Positions 42,671-54,528 of a stretch of 64,000 nucleotides of DNA are shown piece after piece. A model generated the notes under the pieces. That model searched no databases. It had not been told where the DNA came from and saw nothing but the letters and a program-made list of their open reading frames with translations. A program made the position numbers and the translations under genes. Every line of letters starts with the position of its first letter. The first letter of the stretch is position 1. Origin of the DNA: Chrysemys picta bellii (Eukaryota > Chordata > Testudines > Emydidae); NCBI RefSeq assembly GCF_011386835.1, contig NC_088791.1, positions 10,230,998 to 10,294,997 on the forward strand, written 5' to 3'.

Positions 42671-44420
42671 TAAGTAAGTCAGTCGCCCCTAAGGAGTCAG
42701 AAGACAGTTCCTGTCTCCACTGCCCACTCAATCCTTGCCTGCTGTTGACTAGCGTACCAAGAAGGATGCTAGTCAGTGGAGATTGCAATGGTATAGGCCG
42801 TTGTCCATTAGGGACCTGGCTCAGAGACACGTGCAAATGAAAGGAGTGACACTAGAGTGATGGAGAAAAAGGAGCACTTCTAGAGTCTGATTTTCAGAGA
42901 AGTTGAGTTCCCACGGCTCCCATCACCGTCAACGGCTGGCGTTCTGCACCTCTGAAAATACAGCCCTTGGTGCAGACTGCCAGAAGGTGGATTGAAGAGA
43001 GGGGTGGGAGGTTCCATAGCTTGTTCCCAACCCCCGGAGCCAGCCAGTCCCCAGAGCACTGGCAAAGTTGTTAAATATGAAGCAGTTAACAGAGCTGTCA
43101 AAGCCATCGGCAGCAGATGGGCAGCAGAGTCGAGTGCTGGTGGCACAATGTATTCAGGAGTGTGTGTGCGTGTGTGTGTACATGTGCGTGTGGAGATGAA
43201 TTGTCAAACTTGCTTTGGCCTGATTGATTAATGAATCTTTCCGGTGAGGAGGAAAATAATAGAGGTGGAAGAGCCAGCCAGGTCAAAGCCTTGAATTAAA
43301 CATGGGCTCCTTCATCATCAAATTATTGCAGTTACTTCACCCACATAACTTCCGCTGCTGACGGGCCCAAGGGAGCCGACTGGGAGGTATGCGGGGTTTG
43401 GAGTTGGTGGAGAGGCAGAAAGGGTTAATGATAGTGGAGTGGACGGAGGACGGGGGTAGATGAGGAGTGAGAAAAGGAGTGGGTGGATTTGGGAGCTGGA
43501 TAATGGGGGGAGGGGTCAGCTCCAGGGGAGACTCAGTGTCTGCTGTGGATGGGGGGGTGGCAGCCTGTGAGCAGTGGATGTTCCCTGTGGGATGAGAGTG
43601 GTGCACGGAGGTTGCTCTGGGAGAGCATGCTCAGAGGGGAGCAGCATGGAAGGAAGCGAAGAGATGGGATTAGGTGGGAGAAAGAGGAAAGAGACCTCAG
43701 CATAGTATCGAGCTGCCAATGTGGTATTCCCAGGGGAACCCCCTAAAGACTCAACGTACACCTGAGCATGGCAATCCCCTGGGGAACTCAGCAGCTCCTC
43801 CCAGTCCCCGGGGATGCTATTCACACGGGGATCGGCCTTGGTGCCCCCATTCCCCTCAGCGTGGGATTCACAGAGGGCACCCCCTTCGGGACTTAGCACA
43901 GTGTGATGTTCACAGGAGAACCCCCACCCTAGGTGCTGCACGTCCCCCCAGCAGGCTGGTCCCTGGGTTCACCCCACCTCAGCAGAGAAGGTGTAAGGAG
44001 GGCCTGTCTGTAAGGGAGTGTAACTTACACCACTCACTTGTCGCCTGTGAATGTAGCCCCGCCTCCCCGTTGGGTCACACATGCCCCCTGCACACTCATC
44101 CCGCCCAGGCTCACAGCCTTTAGCAGCAAGCAGCGGAAATAAATGGGGGCAGAACGTTCACCCGGAAAATGACTCCCCAGCAATGGAGAGCAGGTGTGCC
44201 CTTCCATTCCTGTGACACCACAACGCTCAGCAGGCCAGCCAGTCATCCTGCAATCCACCCGGTCTCCCCTCCTGGGGGCATGTTGTGACCCCTCAGCCTG
44301 CAGAATGAAGCATCGTTGCTGTAGCATTCAATGTTCATGTCCTCCTTATTCCGATTAGCTCCACACTAACATGGCTCCCTCCTCCTCTCTGCTCCCAGCC
44401 TCTCACTTGTTGGCCTGAAT
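42671..44420. other. Plexin intron, nothing clearly recognised
   Basis: A diverged inverted-repeat fossil lies at about 42893-42965 ('ctgattttcagagaagttga' against 'cctctgaaaatacagc'). A short GT-rich microsatellite lies at about 43158-43195. No exon supported. Confidence 0.35.
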
Positions 44421-44620
44421 TATCATAGACTCTGATTAGGAAGAGATGGAAAAGACCTGGCCAGCCCCCGCCAGTCCAGCTCCCCCATTGGCATATGAAG
44501 GAGTATTCCCAATGGTAAACTTTCCCCAGGCTGATTTTAAATGACCCAAGATATGGGACTCCCATCACTGAGAAGGGTCCACCATCTAAAAGAGACCTGG
44601 AAATCTTTCCTCGTATTGGT
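44421..44620 (-). repeat. Old CR1 fragment
   Basis: 'tcatagactctgattaggaa', 'gagatggaaaagacctggcc' and 'ccaggctgattttaaatgac' match a diverged CR1 3' region in reverse; compare 17250-17560. Confidence 0.55.
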
Positions 44621-44679
44621 GCTCTTATCTTAGATTTTACTCCCACTGACTGAGCTTCTTGAAGTAAGGACTTCAGGGG

Positions 44680-44820
44680 TCAGGCCCAATCTACCTAAAT
44701 TTTCCTCTGCGCAATTCCTACTTATCAGGCCTAGTCCTGGGGTCTGTACTCAGGCATAGCTCCTGCTGACATCATTGGGAGGTTTGCCTGTGTGAGGACC
44801 TCCATATCTGGCCCATTATT
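44680..44820. repeat. Fossil inverted-repeat MITE
   Basis: 'cctagtcctggggtctgtac' and 'tccatatctggcccattatt' frame a diverged stem ('actcaggcatagctcctg' against 'gcctgtgtgaggacc'). Ancient and weak. Confidence 0.35.
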
Positions 44821-45047
44821 CCTAGCTGTCTCCTTGGAGTACCATAACCAGTTCAACCACAGCATGTCTAAATTTCAAAAATGTACAGGGGTTAGGAAAT
44901 GCCATGCTCTGATACCACAGTGATGCCTATAGTTTAAAAATCTAGAGGGACAGTCCTTAGTCATTGCTTGGCCAAGCCATATATATTTAATCCTCTCAAA
45001 TCTTTCCTTGTGAGTTTTCATTGTTCTTTCATTGCTCTTCAGTGGTT

Positions 45048-45137
45048 GGGGTTGGTCCTGCTTTGAGCAGGGGGTTGGACTAGATGACCTCCTGAGGTCT
45101 CTTCCAACCCTAATATTCTCTGATTCTCTGATTCTTT
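45048..45137 (+). repeat. CR1 3' end fragment
   Basis: 'gggggttggactagatgacc' and 'cttccaaccctaatattctc' run to three ATTCTCTG-type terminal repeats, the CR1 3' end in forward orientation. Confidence 0.8.
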
Positions 45138-45529
45138 CAATTTGAGGGATCCGTTCTGGGGCTGAGGTGCCCAGAATTGGATGCACTATTCCAAATGTGA
45201 TCTCTCTCTGTCTCTTCCCTGCCACCCCAACACACGCATCATTGTGGAAGCTGACAGCCTGACGATGTGATAACACATACAGCTAAAAATTACATTGGAT
45301 AACGTTTTCCAAAACACTGAAATGACTAAAGCCCCGCGCGGATACAGAAATGTGGATCTGCATCCAATCCACGTCCGCAGGAATCAACTTGTATCCACCC
45401 CGCGATTCACACTTCATCTTTTATCTGTATCCACATACGCACCACACCCACAGCAGCACGCTACCTGGAGTGTCTGTGTGCATGTGTTGTGTACTGTATA
45501 AGCGAGCTATATAGCTTAATAAACGTGCA

Positions 45530-45566
45530 CATTATTATTATTGTTGTTGTTGTTATTGTTATTTTA
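45530..45566. repeat. (ATT)n/(GTT)n microsatellite
   Basis: Compound run of ATT then GTT units ('attattattattgttgttg'). Confidence 0.85.
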
Positions 45567-45723
45567 AACATCAATCTGATTATACAACCGGCATCAGAAC
45601 AAATAGCTTTTTACATTAAAAATAATGAAACAAATATCTCACCTCAGTAATGCTTCAAAATCACAAACGGAGCTATGAAATTAAAAAGTCTGCGGCCTAT
45701 TTAGCTTGTGATTTATTAAGTCT

Positions 45724-45850
45724 CATAGACTCATAGATTTTAAGGTCAGAAGGGACCATTATGATCTTCTAGTCTAACCTACACAGTGTGAGTAATGCTG
45801 TACAAAACACAAAGGCAGACCCTGTTTCCAGGACCTTACTATCTGAACTA
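45724..45850 (-). repeat. CR1 3' end fragment, another subfamily
   Basis: 'catagactcatagattttaa' and 'gtcagaagggaccattatga' with 'cttctagtctaacctac' match the reverse of a CR1 3' end distinct from the 20.2-kb type. Confidence 0.7.
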
Positions 45851-45874
45851 GGCAAACAGCTCAATTCAGACACA

Positions 45875-46113
45875 CACAGCACTGGACTGGGTGCCAGGAG
45901 GCCTGGGCTCTATTTTCAGCTCTGCCACTGACAGGCTGTGTGACCTTGGACAAGTCACTTCCTCTCTTTGTGCCTGTGTCTCTTCCCAATCCCACCTCTG
46001 TCTTCCGTGTTTAGATGGTAGGTTCTTTGGGGGTAGGGACTGTCTCTACCTCTGTGCAGGCCTCTGATCTGAATTAGGGCCCCTAGGCGCTACTGGGATA
46101 CACATTCAAAATA
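45875..46113 (+). repeat. MIR-type SINE
   Basis: 'ttcagctctgccactgacag', 'gctgtgtgaccttggacaag' and 'gtcacttcctctctttgtgc', then the long tail 'ggtagggactgtctctacct', ending in an A/T-rich run. Same layout as 960-1236. Confidence 0.65.
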
Positions 46114-46439
46114 ATAAGAGCGTTTTCTTAAGTGGCCACTGATTCTTGGTGCCTCAATCTTTGGGCGTCTGGCTTGAGACACTTTTGGCCTGACAGTGGA
46201 ATACCCAGCCCTCCATTCAAACCCAAGGAAGCTGGAGGTGCTCCGTGCTTCTGAAAATCAAGCCCTAGACATCCCAAGCTGGGGGCCTAAAAATGGTGCC
46301 ATAAAACTGTTGCTCCCATTTGGTCATATTGCTGTGGGCTATGCGATGATGCAGATTTTTGACCTGGCCATTAATGATTCATTTGGTTATTAATACAATC
46401 GTGCAGTGACCTCTCATGATCCTTATGCTTTTTCCCCAG
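46114..46439. other. Plexin intron end with a fossil inverted repeat
   Basis: 46135-46290 contains 'ccactgattcttggtgcctc' and 'cttctgaaaatcaagcccta', diverged ends of a fossil MITE. The acceptor is 'gctttttccccag' at 46427-46439. Confidence 0.4.
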
Positions 46440-46539
46440 GAGACCATCACATTGTCCAGCTCCAGCTGAAGTCCAAGGAGACAGGCATGACCTTCGCCAG
46501 CACCAGCTTTGTCTTCTACAACTGCAGCGTCCACAACTC
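46440..46539 (+). CDS. PLXNA4: Class A plexin exon: IPT-1 end to PSI-2 start
   Basis: This 100-base exon completes the split Gly codon and reads '[20 protein letters not shown]', then '[12 protein letters not shown]'. It ends with two bases of a Ser codon before GTAAGT. 'LKSKETG..FA...FVFYNCSV' is a signature of the plexin-A family at the border between the first IPT-like segment and PSI-2. '[12 protein letters not shown]' favours PLXNA4 over PLXNA1, which I recall as 'KETGKKFASVDF'. NCS is a potential N-glycosylation site. The phase (2) matches the next exon, which supplies the missing G of TCG. Confidence 0.92.
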
Positions 46540-46939
46540 GTAAGTTTGTATTCCCCTGACGTGCATCTTCCCCCCCCACAACCTTATCATGCTGCTTTGA
46601 ATCCATCCCAGCTGCCCACGCTGGCTGGTCCAGGTAGCACAGAGACGGCCACTTAGGTGTCGAGGAGACCTGCAGTCGTGTCTCTCGGGGCTTGGTAGAA
46701 CATCTGTCCCACAGATTAGCCGATGCTGGGTGAAGCTCCCGCTACTGGAAACGTGCAGGACAACATGGAAACAACTTATTAAACTTCCTAGTAATGGGGT
46801 TTGAGCTGACTTTGTTTGTACTCAGGCACCCCTCAGGCAAAACACCACATGAGTGGGGATTTGTCTGAGGACTGACTGAGTGGAAATGGAGTCACAACCT
46901 CGGCAAATGGCCATGTGGACTTTAGCGGCTACTCACGTG

Positions 46940-47042
46940 GAGCCCGATCCTGCACACCCTTGTGCTCTATCCATCCTTGCTCATGCCATCAGTCGCTGTT
47001 AGTTAGCACCAGGCTTGGTACTAAGTGTTGGCAGGATTGGGC
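46940..47042. repeat. Fossil inverted-repeat MITE
   Basis: GAGCCCGATCCTGCACACC on the left and GGCAGGATTGGGCCC on the right are inverted, imperfect ends. Confidence 0.5.
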
Positions 47043-48305
47043 CCTGAATGGACAGAGGGCCAATTAATGGTAGAGTTGTTTTTGTGTGTGACGTGGACAC
47101 TGTTCTCTAGGAACTGGATTGATACCACAGGCTGATTTGCCATAGAATAACCTTTTCCTACCAGGAACCCCTTTTCCATCCTGGATCCTCCTGCTGTGTA
47201 TCTGGGACCTGGCTGGAACTCCCATCCTGTTAAGCAATATGGGAAGGGCAGGGTGGTCTGGACCGATCCACCGAGAACTCCTCCTTTAGAACATCTGATG
47301 TGGGACTAGAGTCATCACTGCACAGGAGATGAGTGTGTAGGATTCATATGCCAAGGCAGAGGGGGGACCCCTCTTCAGTGGATTGCTCTGTTCCCAAGCA
47401 AGGCAGATGGGCTGTGCCCCCATGCCCAGGCCATCATCTGTCCCAGACAGGGCTCCGGAAGTGCCAAGAGGCGATAATTACTGCAGCATAGTGATTCACA
47501 AGCAAAGGCAAATCCTATTTCCGTGTCCCCGCTGCTTTGACAAACAGCAGCTGGGGGAAAAAAAAAAAAAGAAAGTGATGGGGTGTTAAATATTTATGGC
47601 ATATTTTGGTTTCTGACTTGACAAACTATAATACGCTATCCATTTTTAATTTGATTTATCAGAGTAAGCACTTGTTACCAATTTAAAGAACAGCTCTTTG
47701 CATCAGAGCTTAGGGTGGATTGACATAGAGCAAGATTTCAGAGAGGACGGAGAAATGATGTCTGCCTGATGCAGCTGGGTGGTATTTTTCACACATGCAC
47801 GTTTAAAGGATCCAATGGCACATCAGTGCTAGTGAAATTCCCCCTATAGCACTATTTAAACCCTCCCTTACACAGGGGTGGGACCTGCATTGGCCATCCT
47901 GGCCAGATGAACATGTGAGGAGGGAGCAACTGAGAGTCCTACCATCTGACGGCAGTGATCTCAGTTCAGTTCCTAGTGAGTCCACACAAGACACAAAGAA
48001 GTGGTGTAGAGGTAACTGAGCAAGGACGTGCAGTTGCAGTCAGCCTGGCTTTCCCCCAAGAGAGCAAGAGATGGTAACATAAGGGGAAAGTAAACAAAAA
48101 AGCCGACCTGTCCTTTGACCCTGGGTGATGAGCTTGCCTAGCCCTCCCCCTGCCCACCCTGTGCCAGGGCAGAGGGGAGTGGAGCAAAATTAACCCTGTG
48201 CTCACCAGAGAGTTGTACCCTGTTCTGCTTGGAAAGTGGGTCAGTAAAGCCGACATGGAAAGGTGCATTCAGAGCCATTTTATACAGGCAGATAAGGGTC
48301 ATAAC

Positions 48306-48408
48306 GGGCCTAATTCTATTCTCTGACACTGGGTGTAATACCCGGGTACCTCTGTTGACCTCTCTGGAGTTACTCTGGGTTTACCGAGGTGTTTTTGGAA
48401 TCAGGCCC
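48306..48408. repeat. Fossil inverted-repeat MITE
   Basis: GGGCCTAATTCTATTCTC on the left and GGAATCAGGCCC on the right are inverted ends; AAC lies on both sides. The middle 'acactgggtgtaatacccgg' and 'ggagttactctgggtttacc' are typical of this sauropsid family. Confidence 0.55.
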
Positions 48409-48672
48409 AACGTCTCTGATTCACAACAGCGTTGGCAGTGCCCATACGGCTCACTGCCGCTGACCAAAAACACCATCATAACTGGCATGTGTATGAACCA
48501 GTTTCCTTATTGGCAGCCTCAACAGATAGACCAAGGACTGAGCGGGCCATGAAGACTGTGCTCACCTCTGAGTCGTAGGGTGGGGTGGGGGGCCTTGACA
48601 GGGGAGTGTGCGCACTCCCTGGGTCCTTGAGGGTTGGCTGGGTTTAGTGAGTTCTTCTCTCTCTGTCCCCAG

Positions 48673-48787
48673 GTGTCTGTCCTGTGTGGAGAGCCCCTAT
48701 CGGTGTCACTGGTGCAAATATCGCCACGTCTGCACCCACGACCCCCGTTCCTGCTCTTTCCAGGAAGGGCGAGTCAAGCTGCCAGAG
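48673..48787 (+). CDS. PLXNA4: Class A plexin exon: PSI-2 domain
   Basis: This 115-base exon supplies the last base of a Ser codon and reads '[20 protein letters not shown]', then '[18 protein letters not shown]', ending in phase 0 before GTAGGA. The pattern C-x2-C-x6-C-x2-C-x5-C-x6-C is the second PSI (plexin-semaphorin-integrin) domain, a small disulfide-rich module that orients the stalk. '[10 protein letters not shown]' and 'QEGRVKLPE' fit PLXNA4; PLXNA1 as I recall has 'VNGSFPCHWC' and 'LEGRVNVSE'. The following exon, expected to start with 'DCPQLL', was not found in the remaining 15.2 kb, so the next intron is long. A minisatellite begins about 80 bases after the donor. Confidence 0.93.
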
Positions 48788-48867
48788 GTAGGAAGGGACA
48801 CTGGGGGGACACAGAGGGTTCGTGGGCAGGGCAATGCTTATGTCTGACTGAAACCAACAAACTGCCT

Positions 48868-49905
48868 CCATTCCCAATCACCCATTCCTGCCCCTTCTAC
48901 CCTGTCACTGCAACACCCCTCCCCCTCCCCCATTCCTGCCCTTTCCACCCCCTCACTGCAACATCCTCCCTGCCCCTTCCCCTCCCGATTCCTGCCCCTT
49001 CTACCCTGTCACTGCAACACCCCTTCCCCTCCCCCATTCCTGCCCTTCCACCCCCTCACTGCAACACCCTCCTTGCCCCTCCCCCTCCCCATTCCTGTCC
49101 CTTCTACCCTATCACTGAAACACCTCTCGCCCTCCCCCATTCCTGCCTTTTCCACCCCCTCACTGCAACACCCTCCCTGCCCCTCCCACATTCCTGTCCC
49201 TTCTACCCTGTCACTGCAACACCTGCCCTGCCCCTCCGCCTCCCCCATTCCTGCCCCTTACTCCCCATCACTGCAACAACGTCCCTTCCCCTTCCCCTCC
49301 CCCATTCCTGTCCCTTCCACCCCCTCACTGCAACACCCTCTCTATCCCTCCCCCTCCCCCATTCCTGTCCCTTACTCCCTGTCACTGCAACATCCTCCCT
49401 GCCCCTCCCCCATTCCTGTCCCTTCCACTCCCTCACTGCAACATCTTCCCTCCCCCTCCCCGGCCCCCATTCCTGTCCCTTTCACCCCGTCACTTCAACA
49501 CCCTCCTTGCTCCTCCCCATCCCCCATTCCTGCCCCTTCTACCCCCTCACTGGAACATCCTGCTTGCCCCTTCCCCTCTCCCATTCCCGCCCCTTCTACC
49601 CTGTCACTGCAACATCCTCCCTGCTCCTCCCCATCCCCTATTCCTGTCCCTTCCACTCCCTCACTGGAACTCCCTCCTCTTCCCTCCCCCATTCCTGCCC
49701 CTTCTTCCCTGTCACTGCAACAACCTCCCTGCCCCTCACTGCAACATCCTTCCTGCTCCTCCCCATCCCCCATTCCTGTCCCTTCCACCCCCTCACTGCA
49801 ACACCCTCCCTGCCGCTCCCCCTCCCCATTCCTGCCCCTTCTTCCCTGTCACTGCAACACCCTCCCTGCCACTCCCCCTCCCCCATTCCCACCCCTCCCA
49901 CCCGC
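48868..49905 (+). repeat. C-rich minisatellite, about 19 units of roughly 52 bp
   Basis: Each unit has 'cccattcctg.cccttct/ccacccc.tcactgcaaca' spacing. The word CACTGCAAC (or a one-base variant) recurs about 19 times between 48908 and 49852, with spacing varying from 23 to 58 bases. Units alternate between 'ctaccctgtcactg' and 'ccaccccctcactg' types. Stop codons are rare in either strand because of base composition, giving long open frames (470 and 331 codons) that start out of frame with the plexin exon. Confidence 0.9.
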
Positions 49906-52410
49906 TCACTCCCATGCTCCCCTCAACTCACCTTCCCCTTCCCGTCCTCACTTTGCTGCCTCTTCCTACTCTCCCCTCACTCTCTTGAGCCCGGCCCTTG
50001 CTGCTCTGTGCGCTGGACACCTGCTGATGTGGGCCAGCATCTCTGAGATCAGGCTGAAAGCCAAATAACTTAACCCCAGCCGGCTGGCTGGCTACCCCAA
50101 TCCCTCAGCACGGTGACAGGTCGCACGCGGGCATTGTCTGCAATGTCTGACGGCCGAAGCCAGCTGCCAGGAATAGAGGCGCGGTGATCAAAGTGCTACC
50201 ACTGGAGAGAGAGCTGGCGGGACAAAAGAACAGCCTGTTCGATCGGGGGAGCGTTCTGGTTCTGTTTTCAAGCGCTGTCATCGCCGGGGTTTGCTCTGCG
50301 TTGGGGTCCGTTCTCAAACTGTCAGGGCGTCAAGCACAGAGGTGCTTGCCGCCAGCCGGTGCGTTACGGCTCGCTGTCAGCGTCTGAGTGCCCGCATTTC
50401 TGAGCTGAGCTAAGCGCTCTCCCCGGCTGGGTTGTTGTCCCTGCCACGCATGGCGGAGCAGGCACCGCAGATACATAATGTGTTGTCAGCCTTTCCCAGG
50501 CTTGACTTGGAGGCCTGCATCCGAATGTAAGACAGGAACGTAGGGAGCGTTAGTGATGGAAGCCATTACACCTGCCACTGCTCACTGACAAGCAGGCTTC
50601 CAGGCTCCCGAAGCCAAGGGGGCTGCAAAGAGAGGACGCACTTGTACGGGCAAGGGGGGCTGCTGGGGGAAGGAAGCGGCTTTTAGGCTTGTGCTCCTGG
50701 TTACTGGGAGACTTGATTTCCCACACTGAGGGCCCAGTCCATCAACGCGGTAAGCAGCCGCCCCGGAAGGCGAGGTTGGGCCTCAGTGCCACTTGCCTAA
50801 GACAGGGCTGTAGTGGGCCCTACGGCTTAGCACAGAACAAGCTGCTGTACTTAAAGCGCCCGGCCTGGCTGGAACCCAGTGAGCAGTCACAGGAGCTCAG
50901 GAGAATACACATGGAAAGCCACTTCATTACTTCGTGGTGAGGAGAAGCCTGAAAGCGTTCTGGCCTGGCGGCTAAATGACCCGAGCTGACCTGTTTTTCG
51001 CCTGTCCGGAGGGACCAATATCCATTACAAGGTCTGATATCTCATGACTCACCGGGCACAGAGACTGTTGCCGAACTCCAGCAGAAAGCTGGGAATCCCT
51101 GTTCTCCGCTGACGGGTGACATTTTTTTTCCTAGCCATGAAGGTTCGTAAGGTATAAAACCTTCAATTGACAATGTTGAGATGACACCCTTGCATCTCCG
51201 GGGGCTATAGGATAGCACCCTGGTCTGTGACCCAGCCAGTCTGTCCCCAGTCCTTTTGCTGGGCCTCCACGCGTTTACTCCATCCTCCTCCCTCTCACTT
51301 CTGAAGCCACCCTTCTTCTTTAGCATGCCTGTGAGTTGACAGTTCAATCCTGGAGGCAGCAATCTTGAACTACAGTGACAACTGTGCAGGACATAAATAT
51401 TCATGGGCGGGAGATTGCCGGTACTTGGCCTCTTGGGACTCAGCCTTCGCTGTTAGTCTGCTTTGAAACTTGCTGGGGACTTGGCAGGAAGACAAGCTGT
51501 TCCGGCCGTCAGTCCAGTGTTTGGTGTTTCTGGTAGGTCTTTCCCAACCAGATGGCTATTATTCCCCAGGATCAAGCATCATCAGGAATTGGCGACTGTC
51601 AAACACCCCTGCCTGTCACAGGTTCTTTCCACCTTTCACCTCTGGATCAGGTGGGGCCTCAACTTGTCTCATAGGTAATATTTTCTGTTGCACATGTTTC
51701 TGCTTTCTGATGGTGCTGCAGTGCGATGCCACCGTGGTTTGGATCCTTGGCCATCCCTTTGTTCAAGCTGCAACCCACATGCAGATTCCTAGTTACCCAG
51801 TCAAGAAAACTGGTAGGTAGCAGTGCTGTTTGATCAAAAATGGCCCTTTCCTCTGCACCTGGTTCCATTTACATGGAGTCCCACCCTCCTGCTTTTGAGA
51901 ACTGGAGCAGATGCTGGGAGCCTAATTCTCCTCTCAAATCATGAACAAGTAAGCAGCAGTTTAGGTGGCTGCTTCATACTCAGCTGATTTGTTTCTGAGA
52001 TATAGCATATGTTTGGCTGTGTGAATTGCACTCTCAGTCACCCTGTTTGGTAGAGGATACTCCCATAAAATTACAGTATTCTCCTAAATGGCTTGAGAAA
52101 AATCTCAGGTCTTGGTTTACGAATGAGGCACAGGCACAATCGTCTTTCACTTTGGACCCAGCATCTGGCAGAAAGCAGCTCAGATCAGGATCTGACATTC
52201 TTTGTCCTGCTGCCTCGTGTAGACGAAGCGCCGCTGTGTATTTGGAAAGATGACTCAGCATCAATAGGGACGGACAACCTCCAAAATCAAAATCAACCAT
52301 GGTCGTTTGCTGCCTGGAAGCACGAGGAATGCCATGTGGCTGCAGGGCAGGTTCTGTTCGGTTGCTGGTCTGGTCTCCACATGTTTGGCATTCCTCAGTT
52401 AACTACACCA
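49906..52410. other. Plexin intron, nothing recognised
   Basis: 2.5 kb without exon or clear repeat. 50100-50400 has higher GC and CpG than its surroundings, but no promoter elements were identified. Confidence 0.35.
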
Positions 52411-52690
52411 TAGAATCAAAGAAACTAGAGCTGGGAAAGACCTTCTAGAGCATCTAGTCCATCCCACAAAGGCCAATGGAGGATTGCCCCTAGAGTATAT
52501 TCTGAAATATTTTGTCCAGTCTCCTTTAAATTTCACAAGTGGCAGGTCTTCCACCACCTCCTGGAGATATTATTCCACGCCTGAGAGATTTCTCGGTGAG
52601 TATTTCCTATTATTCAGCCCAGTATTTTCCTCTTTTAATTCCATTCCATGTCTCCAAGTTGTGTCCTTTTTGATTCTAGTCCTTTAACCA
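52411..52690 (-). repeat. Old CR1 fragment
   Basis: 'catagaatcaaagaaactag', 'agctgggaaagaccttctag' and 'aggtcttccaccacctcctg' match an old CR1 subfamily 3' region in reverse. Confidence 0.65.
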
Positions 52691-53666
52691 TTCCTGGCAA
52701 GCCCACTAACTGCTTGTGCTGGAGCATTGGTTCCTCAAGCCATATGGCCTTCTAGCTTCTTCAGATACAGCTATCCCTTCACCTACCACCAGGAGCCTTT
52801 CATGAATGCGGGTTAGATGTTTCACTGCCTAGTGTGGGCATCGGCTGGGACCCAGTTTCTGTCTCCTCTACAGCCTGCCTTCTTTCTGTCATCTTCCAGA
52901 GCATCCAAAACATCATGTTGTTAAGTGAACCTGTTTCTGTTGGTCTTTCCTCTCCATCCCTAATGCCCTTCTTGCTACCTTGATGTGCACTTTCCCTTCT
53001 TTAGGAAGTTCTTCCCTTCCCCAGGGAAGGGGGATGTTGCATACCACTTGGGAGGAGGATGTATCTGCAGTATCAATTGAGGAGGCATTCATACCACCTT
53101 AAAGTCCGGGTGTGGTGGATGGACCATCCCATTCACAATCTTGCAGACACACAGATAAGCCGTTTAGTGACTTCTTGCCAAGCAAACAAGCATTGATGGA
53201 ACTTCATCACATGTGCAATTGCCAGCAACTCCTCCTATTTAATCAGCATTTCAGCATATCAGACTTGTTCCCTCCCCCACAATCTGGCCCATTTGCTGCC
53301 CCACTCACCTTAATTTGACTGTCTTTCCATCTCCCATTGCAGCATGTTGAAACCAAACCCCAGGCCTAGTGTGAACTCAGTCTTCCCACTCTGGTAGCAC
53401 ATGTTCTGGCTGTGCTTATATCCATGACCCCTCTTACGTGCTGGAGTGCTGATAGGGATCTCTCAGGGGCTTGTGTAGTCAAAGCTTGTGCCTATGTCCC
53501 ACTTTCCTCAGATGCTCCTCACGTCTCCTGGTGTATATAGGTCTGACTCCCTTGCTGGTCTCTCTTGTAGTCCCGTACAGTATGTTCTGATGAGAATTGT
53601 TGTGTGTCTTATTGTTATTTACTGATTTGATGGGGTACCAGCTTGCTTTGAAGAATTATCCTACAT
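52691..53666. other. Plexin intron, nothing recognised
   Basis: No exon or repeat family identified. Confidence 0.35.
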
Positions 53667-53908
53667 AATGGCCATCCTGGGTCAGACCAAAGGTCCATCC
53701 AGCCCAGTATCCTGTCTACCGACAGTGGACAATGCCAGGTGCCCCAGAGGGAGTGAACCTAACAGGTAATGATCAAGTGATCTCTCTCCTGCCATCCATC
53801 TCCACCCTCTGACAAACAGAGGCTAGGGGCACCATTCCTTACCCATCCTGGCTAACAGCCATTAATGGACTTAACCTCCATGAATTTATCTAGTTCTCTT
53901 TTAAACCT
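53667..53908 (-). repeat. CR1 3' end fragment
   Basis: 'tggccatcctgggtcagacc', 'cagcccagtatcctgtctac' and 'catccatctccaccctctga' match, in reverse, the 3' end of the CR1 subfamily present at 35757-36750. Confidence 0.8.
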
Positions 53909-54528
53909 TAAATCCTATGGGCTGGAGACATGGAGAAGGTCTGTGAGGTCACCTACTTCACCTCTAGCAGAGCCAAGATTTTCCTTGCAGTATAGGCTCC
54001 TCTTCACCACCTAGGACATGGCATGTGACAACCCTGGGGGTGGAACATGGCAGCCATTATAACAGCACCAGCAGCACTGAACGAGATCCACAGAAGGAGA
54101 GAAGAATACCCTAGTTGAACATGCAGCGGGAATTTTAGACAGGCAGAATATAATTACCAAGGGTCAGATCTTGAGCTCCATGCTCAGTTCTCACCCACTG
54201 AAGTCAATAAAAGTTGGAATAAAGACCTCAAGATTTGGTTCCTAATTTGGGACCAGTTTCCTGTGGCCAGGGCCGGATTAAGGTTATGAGGGGCCTAAGG
54301 CTCGTGGGACGGAAGGGCCTAAGTATGAATTACAGATTGCAAAAAAAATTATGAAGTCATCAAACATTTCTCTACACACATATATTTACATATTATTTAT
54401 TCAGCGTTGGCACCCCACCATGTCCCTGAGAGTGATTTGGGCAGTAGGCATCCCTTGGGTGGTGAATCTCTAAGAATCAACCAACGACTGGTTGATGCAG
54501 AATAAAAAATGTACAATTCTTGGACAAA

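Larger units (their letters stand above)
46540..48672. other. Plexin intron, 2.1 kb
   Basis: GTAAGT donor. Two fossil inverted-repeat MITEs are listed separately. The rest is unassigned, with a 12-base A run at about 47559. The intron ends in 'tctctctgtccccag'. Confidence 0.45.

Noticed and set aside
48868..49905. Regularly spaced repeats suggesting a CRISPR array
   Set aside because: Units are contiguous and variable in spacing with no distinct spacers, and the context is a vertebrate intron.
48634..50068. Plus-strand open frames of 470 and 331 codons rich in Pro, Ser and Leu
   Set aside because: They run out of frame through the plexin exon or start after it, and consist of the C-rich minisatellite, which rarely forms stop codons.
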